A program made the translations under genes and the position numbers. A stretch of 59,919 nucleotides of DNA from positions 81,078,756 through 81,138,674 of the forward strand of contig CM060731.1 of the NCBI GenBank assembly GCA_030704615.1, given 5' to 3'. Shown piece by piece: positions 51,231-59,919 of this stretch. The notes below the pieces were generated by a model, which did not search any database, was not told the DNA's origin, and saw only the letters and a program-made list of their open reading frames with translations. The stretch is from Takakia lepidozioides. Its lineage: Eukaryota > Streptophyta > Takakiopsida > Takakiales > Takakiaceae. How positions within the stretch are numbered: position 1 is the first letter of the stretch; each line of letters opens with the position of its first letter.

Positions 51231-54200
51231 GTGGTCTGGAAGGCCGAATTTTGAAGCTCGTGGAGGGCGGTTGAGGAGTATCTTCATGATATTCCCATGG
51301 TCATGCAAGTTCAGGTGTAGGCTATGTTAGGAACTTAGTATTCCAAACCATAAGCCGCAAAAGGTTCTCTACCCGGTTACCTTGTGGAGAGGGGGTTAGG
51401 GACATGTTCATGACCGGTTGAGTGTCACACGGAGGTGCCACTAGTTGCTGGGGACAGTGCCGGTTCGAGCACTAGCGATACTAGTGGGTACACGAGACGA
51501 GGTGTGCGGTTTAGGCCACCTTCACCTCCTGTGTCTTCCACGGAGGTTCTGATTGGCTTGTGAATCAGGAGGGGCTCATACCGGCGGTGCAAGTTGTTTC
51601 TTTGCCATTGTTGTGGGACACAATGGAGGAGATGTATGGAGCTACCAAGGGGCCACGAAGTACTCTGGGCGGTGGGCACCATTGAGTTGGATGATTTTAT
51701 CCAAGAGTTTGATAGTTGGTGTGATTTGCAGCAAATGCGCAATCCACAACTATTTACGCCGTTCAATGGCATGGAAAGGCTGTTTCAGCAACCTTGAGGG
51801 GCCGCCTATGGATGATTACCATGAGTTCAGGCGGGGGCATGAGGTTGAGATCGAGGAGTGGAGGATGTACTGGTCACCCGACTATGTCTCCATCACTAGG
51901 GGCACTAGAGCACGAGGGCAGTGGCTACACCTGCCGCTGCAACCACCGGCAGCTTCTTTCGCAAGTAGCGTGGACTGGTGGTACAGTAGCTACGACCATC
52001 CACCCAAGCCACTACAGCACCAGCACTAGCACCCGTGCCTGCCTCAACCCTGTTGTGGAGTTTCTTCGAAGAGTTGAGAGGGAAACTACCAAGGGGTGAG
52101 GACAGAGAAGTTGCGGAGCTTGCAAGAGTTTCCAACGGAAGCCGACCGAGAGCTTGAGGGAGGCTTTCACTCGCATGAGGCGCTTGATAAATGTACCCAA
52201 GGGGGTTACGGAAGCTCAGGCAGTCCAATTCTGGTATGGGATATTGACAAGGAGGAGCTGAGGAGAAGGGGTGCGGGATGCACTCTCCTACAATCGGCCC
52301 AACCCACCTTAGCAAATGTGTTTTTGCTGGCAGAGCGGATAGAGCTCAACATGGTGGAGGAACGAGTGATGGGGGCATTGGATGCTAAGGAGACACCACG
52401 GGGTAGTGGTGCTCCTAGCCAACCACTACCTCAACGTGCTCAAGGCAACAAGGGGGCTCAGGTGAAGCTCAGGAGGGCAAGAGAGGGAGAGAGAACTCAG
52501 ATGCAGGGGTCTCTCCCTTCATTTGCTGGCCAACAACGGGCGGATGTGGTGTGCTGGACATGTGGAGGACCCCATGTCAAGAAGGATTGCCCAGAGGGAG
52601 GCAAAGGGCCGGCACATGCACAGCCTGCACAGTTGCAGTGTGGGCATGGTGGCAAAGCACGGGCATGGAGAGGCCCCAGTGTTATGGTTTGCATCCTGGT
52701 GTGCGCCCAGGCCAGTTCAAGGGAACAATGGTGGCCGGGGGCGGGAGGGGAGCAGCCCAGAGAGGACGGGTGGGGTGGCCAGCCACGAGGTGCAGGCCAA
52801 GGGCAAGCTCAACGTGGCCAAGGACGCGGAGGTCAGGGTGTTGACCAAGGCATGGCCAAACGGCTTCAGCAGCTAGAGCAGAGGCTCGCTGCCATGGCTA
52901 CAGCTCAGGTGGTACCGGCTCTAAGGCCGGATGGTCCACCTCCTGCTCCTGAGGGAGGAGATATGGAGGCATGGGATTCATGTGTGGAGCAGCACTACCA
53001 CTAGTGCAGGTGGAGTCTGCTGCAGCCGTGACTCGAGGAGCAGCACGAGTTCCTGAGCACGAGGTGCAGAGGTGGAGTTGGATCCATAGCGTGGGGAGGC
53101 AAAGCCGTCAGGCTAGGCTTCTCAGTCATTCACATTGGCGGAGACAGTGTCGACGCCATCCATGGCACCTAGTTCTCGCCCGACTATTACCGAGGCGGAG
53201 GTTACTATGCCATTGGGGAGAGCTACACGGGCAGCCCCACTACCTAGTGTTGCCAAGGCTACGAAGCTAGTGTGTTGTTAGGAGCGGCCACCTCTGTGTG
53301 CCAGGCTCCATTGGTTCTCGGCTACATGATTGCGACGCCGGGATAAGACGACAGCTGAGGTGTTCAGGCTGGCGCTACACTCTGTGAGAGTGGGGAGGTT
53401 ACTTCCTCTTCTGCGGAGATAGTGGGAGGTGTTAGTGCCGGAGGGATCCTCGGATTTGAGGGTCAAGACTGCCACGGCGGCGCCATGGCAAGCTGCGCTG
53501 CAGGTTGATGGAGGCTGCCAGCTAGGCCAGCCATTGAGCGCGCCATGGTGACACCTGGAGTTGTCATGTGAGACAAACCAGGATGGCATTTCTGTTTGAG
53601 TGGACCGGCAGGCAAGAGTGGTACCGGCCACTGCGAGTCTTGTTGGACTCGGGAGCTCAGCCACTGATGCTGGGCAGAGCTTGCTATTGCAGGTTGGGCC
53701 TCACGGAGGCGGATATGGAGCCTTGTCCTTTCCAGATACAGACGTCTCTGGGAGGATCGGAGCAGGCTCGGGCATCATGACACGGCATAAGTTGGCTATC
53801 AGACTACGGCCGGATCACCTACAGATGGCTCAGTGATGCGAGCCAAGGCCATTGTGACAGATGCAGTCTCATACGATGTCCTGGTTGGTGGGAAGTGTTG
53901 TACCCCATGGGCTTCACCTGGATTTTTGGGAGGAGTCAGCTCCTATAGGCCTGCATGGCAGTCAGGGGAGGGCCGGCGTGTGCAGCTCCTGTGACGTTCA
54001 TAGGAGGAGTGCGGTTGCCCAGCGAGGCAAGATGCCGACACTAGCAGCATTCACAGCGGCAGTGAGTTGGCCTAGAGAGTTGCTTGAGGGCAATGCTCAT
54101 TCAGAGGATGTACCACCTCCGGGAGAGCAGGATGACATGTATGGTATGGCGGAGTTGCCTACCATGGTTGCTCAGACTCCATTGTGGGGGGCACGAGCAA

Positions 54201-57200
54201 GGATTGCAGCGGGATGCTGATCGGCGGGGTGCAACCAAGCCTGGGTGGAGGCTTTTGTACCGTCAGGAGAGGAGGAGAGTGTGGGGATTGCACCAGGACC
54301 ACCTCAATTGTCTCCATTGGACACCACACCTATTGGGGGCAGTCTCCGGATGAAGGCATTTGTCTTCTGGACTTGTTTGGCGGGATCAGCACCGGATGGC
54401 TGATGTGTTACAGGCAGGTGTACGAGTTCGGCGTTACCTGTATGTGGAGAGGGATGAGACTGCACGACGCGTTTCACTTCGCCATGTTGCTCAGTTGGTG
54501 CCGCGGTACCCTGAGGTGTTGTCGGTGTCTGCAATTCGTGGATATCAGCAGGCCTTGCCAGCAGACATTTCGTTGCTGGGGGCGCAGGATTTGGAGCGGG
54601 TTGGCTCCATTGATCTGGTAGTGGCAGGTTGGCCCTGCCAAGGGCATTCATCAGCCGGGCATGGCAATGGATTGCGAGACTCGAGGTCGGTCGGGTCTGT
54701 TTTGGGAGATGGTGCGGGTTTTGCGCCACTTGCAGCTTCATCAAGCTGTATCTCCAGCATACATCTTGGAGAATGTGCCACTGATGGGCGATTCTCGGGT
54801 CGGGCCAGGTGATGGCCAGTGTGCATCAAGTCCGGTCGTGGCTTGGGTCAGCAGTGTTGCTAGATGCCGCTATAGTGGGGTCACGGGCTCATCGTCCACG
54901 GCTATGGTGGACTAACATGATGCCACCCGCCACTGCTCAAGCGTGCATTTGATGGGGTGCAGCGGCCAGCACATCTCACAGTGGATAACATTCTGGACAC
55001 AGGGAGGCAGTCTCAACGTGTGAGAGACACGATGACCGTTCGCCTTTGGCAGTGGTCAACAAGGTGGGGTCAACCACGAGCAGCATTTACCTACACTGCT
55101 CAGCTTCCCAGGATCGCATGCTTTCCGGGATAGTGGACCTGGCCTCCTGTGGGAGCTCAGTTGCAGCAGTTAGTGGAGCCTAATGCTGACGTGCGTGAGC
55201 GGGCAATGGGTTTTACACCTGGTGACCACGGCGGTGTCGTCTCTTTCTGAGGCATCACGTCGTCAAGTGTTGGGGCAAGCAATGGATCTCAATTGCTTGA
55301 CCGGATTATCAGCTTGGCTCTAGCTGAGCAACGCAGAGTGCGGAATACACTTCCCTCAATGGTCTCTCTGCCTACCGAGACGGTCCAGGCAGGGAGTGGG
55401 GGGCGAGCATATGAGGACCACGGGGTGCATGCATCCATGGACACACGTGGGAGGTGCTCGAGGTTCAGAGGGAGTTGGCAAGCCAAGGCGGCTGCTGTGA
55501 TGGATGAGGTTGGGATTCTTCTCGGGTTGAGGAGGTTCTCAATGATGATGATGAGGGGCAGGATGAGGCCTTGTCATTGACTGAGCAGGTAGGAGTACTG
55601 CTCAAGAGGTTGCAGCATAGCACCACGGGGACGCGTCCTACCTCTCTAAGCCCACTGGACTTAGGTTGTAGTACGGAGGACAATTGGGAGCCTGACATTG
55701 GACCCATTGTCACCGGGAGGAGAGAGACGACGTATACGGCGGTTCCTGAGGGCTTACAGGAATTGCTTTGCCTTCAGTTTGAAGGACTTGGGAGCACTGA
55801 AGGGTCAGGAGATCCGTATTGAGTTGGCCACTGACACACCAATCTTTTCGGAGACCCTATAGATACAGTGACATGGAGAGGTCTTTGATTCAGATGAGGA
55901 CTCAAAGATCTCTGGGAGGCAGGCTTTGGTGGAGCTCTCGGTGGAGAGTATGCTTCAGCCACAGTGATGCCAGCCAAGAAGGATTGTCTATGGCCATTGA
56001 CGGAGAGACGTATGTGCGGTGATTACCGGCCTGTTAAATTGTCAGACCAAGTCCGATAAGTATGCCATGCCAACACTAGAGAATCTTTGATGCCATCGGG
56101 CATGCTAAGGCCTTTAGCACTTTGGATTTACGATCCGGATATCACCAGTTGCCAATCAAGGAGGCGGACAAGCAAAGACGGCATTCTGGGGGATCAATGA
56201 GCACGGCAAGGATTGCCTATATCAGTGGCGGTTCTTACCATTTGGGCTTCTAAGAATGCTCCTGCAGAGTTTCAGAGAGTCATGGATAGGATTCTAGCAG
56301 GGTGGACTTTGCTCGGTGCTACATAGATGACATCATCATCTTTAGTGTTACGATGGAGGAGCATGAGAGAGAACCTTCAGGTGGTATTGGAGCGCTTGAG
56401 AGCGCACGGATTGAAGTTGCATCCGGGGAAGTGCAAGTTTTTCACAACCAGATTGAGTATCTGGGTCACATGATATATCCTGGAGGATTGGGGGTACACA
56501 GACTAAGGTAGAGGCCATTGCACAAATTTCCACGCCACCACGGATGTGAGCCGAGGTTCGAGCTTCAGGGGTTGGCAAACTATTATAGACGGTTTGTCAA
56601 GGGATTTAGTACCATGCAAAGGCTCTAACCAAGCTGACCAAGGTGGACCAGGAGAGAGTGGCAGTTGGAAGATGAGCAGGAACGAGCTTTTCAAGAGCTC
56701 AAGGCGAGGTTGACCTCGGCGCCTATCTTGAGACGCCTATCAGGGGGCGTCCCTTTCAGCTGCATACGGATTGGAGCATGCTGAGGCTTGGAGCGGTGCT
56801 CACACAGGTGGATGATGAGAAGAGAGTTCGTAGTGGCTTACGCTAGCCGCTCTCTCGAACAACGAGCAGAGGCTAAGTACAGCTCATATGAGGGGAGTGC
56901 GAAGCTGGCAGTGGGGCCGTGGCACACTTCAGGTGCTATCTATACGGCAATCTTTTCACCCTTGTCACGGATCACAGCCACTCAAGTGGTTGATGAGTCA
57001 GACAAGCTTACGGGGAAAGCTTGCATGGTGGGCACTTATACTCCAGGAGTATGACTTTCAGTTGTGCATCGACCCGGGTGGTCAATCGGGATGCGGATGG
57101 ATTGAGTCGCAATCCATGCATGAGCCAGCAGGATGACACTGGAGCTCGGGGCATGGTGAGACGGACGAGGAGATGGTGCCGGGATGGCACGCATCTGCAT

Positions 57201-57264
57201 TTTTGTGTATCTTGGCATCGGGAGGTCAGATTGGACCTACAACAGGGATGACTGTAGACGGAGT

Positions 57265-57309
57265 GTAAACCCTAAATCCTAAACCCTAAACCCTAAACCC
57301 TAAACCCTG
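57265..57309. repeat. Interstitial telomere-type repeats
   Basis: Six CCCTAAA-type units, the second with a variant (CCTAAAT), lie inside the pol region of copy 2 between GGAGTGT and GAGG. Copy 1 has no such sequence at the equivalent position (about 28440). The motif is the Arabidopsis-type plant telomere repeat. Confidence 0.85.
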
Positions 57310-59266
57310 AGGTAGTGATGAGCTAGGTGGTGCCAGAGATATACATGAGGAGGATTCGGCTGTGTTGGACTACCTCCGCACGGGAGACATGGCAGCATTG
57401 TGACTGCCAAGGAGAGGGATCGGATCCTGCAACGAGCCAAGAGGTTCAAGTGGGAGGGGGATACACCTACTTCGAGTGTGGGAGGGGTGGGTCGGTCGGT
57501 GGTAAGGATTGTGCCTCACCCCACACAGCGTGCACGGTTAGTGCGGCATGCCCATGAGGAGTTGGGGCATTTTGGAGTGCGACGCACTCACAGTTTACTG
57601 CAGGGGCAGTATTGGTGGGTGGTATTGTATGCATACAGAGGTGCAACAGTTTGTGGCTAGGTGCATGGTGTGTGACAGGATGCGTGCTTTTCATTCAACG
57701 CCCCTACCCCACAGTTGCATCCTTTACCTATCATGGGATTGGGCTACAGATGGAGTCTTGACTTCGCAGGACCGTTGCCACTGACTATGCGCCACCACAG
57801 ATATGTGTTGGTGATGGTGGTGGAGCACTTCTCCAAGGGATTGAGTTGGTTCCATTGCCTGACAAGGCTAGTGAGGGGCTGCGGCATTCTTCTTGTGGAT
57901 CGTTGCTTAGCCGATTTGGTGCTCCAGTTGAGGTACTCACGGACCAAGGGAGAGAGTTCTTGGGGAGTTTGGGAGTTTCAGGCTTTGTGTGATAAAGCCT
58001 TGATAGACCACCGCACCACTTCTCGGGATCATCCTGAGGCCGATGGCTTAGCAGAGAGAGTTGTTCAGACGGTGAAGAGGGGTTTGCGGCAAGTATGGCT
58101 TGCAGAAGGGACACCTAGGAGATTGGGATCTTCAGGTTTCCTTGGTTAGCCAGGGGCTACAGGTCAGCAAACAAGCATCACTTGCCTCCTTCTCACCATA
58201 TTTTCCTTCTCTTTGGCCGAGAGCCGGATTTGCCCTGCAGCCATTCGTAGGGACACTGCTCAAGTCCGTAACCTTGACGATCCGGACGTGTGGGTACGTG
58301 CATGTGATCAGCGTGAGAGTTGTTCAAGAAAGTCATGCCCATGGCTTTTTGAGAACCTTGCCATTGCAAACACCCGTGATACGTTGAGGTATGCCATAAC
58401 GTGGTGGAGGATATCGTCCTGGGGGTTCGGGTGGTTTAAGCCCTGGTGACTATGTTTATTTGCAGCAGACTGCTCCTACGACTCTGGATGTTACTGTAGG
58501 GCGTGTTATTCTGAGATTCGAGAGGTGTGCCCTCAGGGGTCCTGATCTTAGAGGGTCGGGATGGCCATGACTTGAAAGACCATGTGCGTAATTGTGCGCC
58601 ATGTCACCTTCCCAATGTCGATGGCAGAGTTGACCCAAACTTGGCAGTGGTACCTGCAGGTTTGAGGTGCATGCTCTGTGGGTCTGCCAAAGGGGCAGCC
58701 ACCATGCTGGTGTGTGATCGGTGCTCAAGGGGTTGGCATATGGGATGCTTGAATACCACCTCTTGAGAAGGTTCCTGACGGAGAGATGGTTGTGTCCACA
58801 CTGGTGGGATAGTGGCAGTGGACATGACTGGAAGGCAGCTAACAAGACATGGGAGGCCAAGCTCATAGGAGTCAATACATGAGATCCCAAGCTCAAGTTC
58901 ACAGGTTTGCAAGACGGCGACTAACGATGGGGCAACTCTTGCACCCGGCCTCTTGATCTATCGAGTTTGAGTGTGTAGGGATAGTGGTGGAGGACTTAGT
59001 GAGGCTATGGTCACTATCACATCTTGTGGCTACCTGGACTTAGAGGGACCTAAGCACCAGCTGGGGGGGCGATTGTGTAGACTAGTGACTGCCATAGTGG
59101 GCAGCGTAGTGGCAGCCTAGTGACTGACTAGTTGTAGCCTAGTGGTTGGACTAGTGGCTGGACTAGTGGTAGACTAGTGGTATACTAGTGTGTGGTGTGC
59201 ACATGTGTTGTGTGGTTTTGGAACAACGATTTGTAGTTGTTGTAGCGATATGTAATGCGCCCGACA

Positions 59267-59490
59267 TGGACATTTGGTACAATTCCAGCTCTGAAGAATG
59301 TCGCCAAGGACCTCTTTCCTTTTTCCATAGCTGCAGGGCAGAGAGTGGTCAGAATGACATTTGGTACAATTCCAGATTCTTTGATGATATCCCCATGCAC
59401 CTCTTTGCCCTGTCTAGGGCTGCCAGGCTTGCACAAGCATTGCAAATGCACACCAAAGTGGGCCGGGCTCACCCCTCCCCCATCATTTGA
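59267..59490 (-). pseudogene. PPR gene fragment right of copy 2
   Basis: The minus strand carries the same LEKGKEVHGDII-type PPR blocks as 49561-50539, including two TTGGTACAATTCCAG cores (59274 and 59359). It is the other half of the block into which copy 2 inserted. Confidence 0.6.
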
Positions 59491-59919
59491 TCATAGGTCT
59501 CCAGGACAAAGAAAACAAAAAATATGTTCATCTTGAGAATTATCAAAAATAATATTGTTTCGATACCCTTACAAAGGTATCATGTTGAAGTGGGGATGTT
59601 GTGTTCCATATAAGTTTAATATATCAAACTCTTACACGTTGATTGGTATATGTACATAGCCTATATTGGCACCAAACATCCACAAAGAGACAATCCCGCT
59701 TTTTACAGCGATTCATGACCTTTCCTCTCTCTCTCCCCTCTATCACTCTCCCTTAGGCTTATCTTGGGCTCAACCTTACCACGGGCAAAGATTGACAGAG
59801 GACAGCAAAATAGACGGGCAACATGTATTTTTAGCTACCTTTGGATGCATATATGTATAATTTGGATATGTACATATATATAATATATACAAGAAATAAG
59901 TTAAAAATTATAGATTACA
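59491..59919. other. AT-rich end of window
   Basis: A CT-rich stretch lies at 59720-59750 and TA-rich sequence at 59860-59900. No gene or element is recognised. Confidence 0.4.

Larger units (their letters stand above)
50540..59266 (+). mobile_element. Degenerate copy 2 of the methyltransferase retrotransposon
   Basis: The same gene order as copy 1 is recognisable: gag (from about 51430), zinc knuckles (52556-52680), protease DSG (about 53648), C5 methyltransferase (about 54355-55320, GGTTGGCCCTGCCAAGG at 54627 keeps the PCQ motif), TAG 55618, RT (YIDD about 56322), RNase H, integrase, PHD (58668-58795), polypurine tract and terminal repeat. It ends GACA at 59266. Flanks CAGAATGAC (left) and TGGACATTTGG (right) together rebuild the PPR repeat sequence CAGAATGACATTTGG, so a duplication of about TGAC is likely. 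Dozens of small indels break every frame. A (CTAGTGG)n-like expansion lies in the right terminal repeat (59080-59200). Confidence 0.82.

Noticed and set aside
50454-51308. 284-codon minus-strand Pro/Thr/His-rich ORF
   Set aside because: It is the translation of the GGCTGTGACAGG minisatellite. Unit length drift and composition explain the open frame.
57265-57309. Chromosome end
   Set aside because: The telomere units are flanked on both sides by continuous retrotransposon sequence, so they are interstitial.

Overview
The window is nuclear DNA of a green plant of the streptophyte lineage. The evidence is a plastid-type EPSP synthase gene with eight exons, a plant-type PP2C gene, fragments of plant PLS-class PPR genes, and a short run of Arabidopsis-type CCCTAAA telomere repeats. 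I cannot name the species. Retrotransposon-borne cytosine methyltransferases are, as far as I recall, reported from charophyte algae and dinoflagellates, while the many PPR fragments look more like a seed-free land plant, so an alga-to-fern-grade genome is the best guess.

Left part (1-16 kb): single-copy genes. A partly resolved minus-strand gene of unknown function lies at about 2.05-3.9 kb. A three-exon PP2C phosphatase gene follows (5816-7219, +), then an eight-exon EPSP synthase gene (15065-8342, -) arranged tail to tail with it. The last EPSPS intron carries a foldback element containing minisatellites. Between 16.0 and 17.1 kb lies a 1.08-kb piggyBac-like element bounded by TTAA.

Middle (18.3-30.7 kb): a young Ty3/gypsy-type retrotransposon. 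It is inserted in the RT region of an older gypsy pol gene on the other strand, with a TCTG duplication. Its gag-protease polyprotein carries a DNMT3/DRM-like C5 cytosine DNA methyltransferase with its catalytic motifs. Its integrase ends in a PHD finger rather than a chromodomain. Gag-methyltransferase and pol share one frame, separated by a single UAG in a CARYYA readthrough context. The 351-bp repeat at the left end is followed directly by 17 nt complementary to an internal stretch of that repeat, as expected for Tf1-like self-priming. The terminal repeats are arranged in a permuted order.

35.7-47.1 kb: an 11.3-kb Mutator-like transposon with 9-bp duplications (CCTTGCCTT) and inverted termini, inserted in a unit of a ~570-bp repeat array. 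It carries two divergent genes: a DDE transposase with a SWIM zinc finger (-), and a ten-exon cargo gene (+) that joins a ParB-like domain to a beta-class amino-methyltransferase-like domain with altered catalytic motifs. Introns 1 and 5 of the cargo gene hold eleven copies of a 22-bp palindrome.

Right part (47-60 kb): scrambled PPR pseudogene pieces in both orientations and a second, heavily frameshifted copy of the methyltransferase retrotransposon (about 50540-59266). That copy is inserted in a PPR fragment and interrupted by interstitial telomere repeats.

Taken together, two unrelated mobile elements within 30 kb each encode a DNA-methyltransferase-type protein next to the core mobility functions. 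The inference is that mobile elements in this genome have repeatedly acquired epigenetic writer or reader modules.
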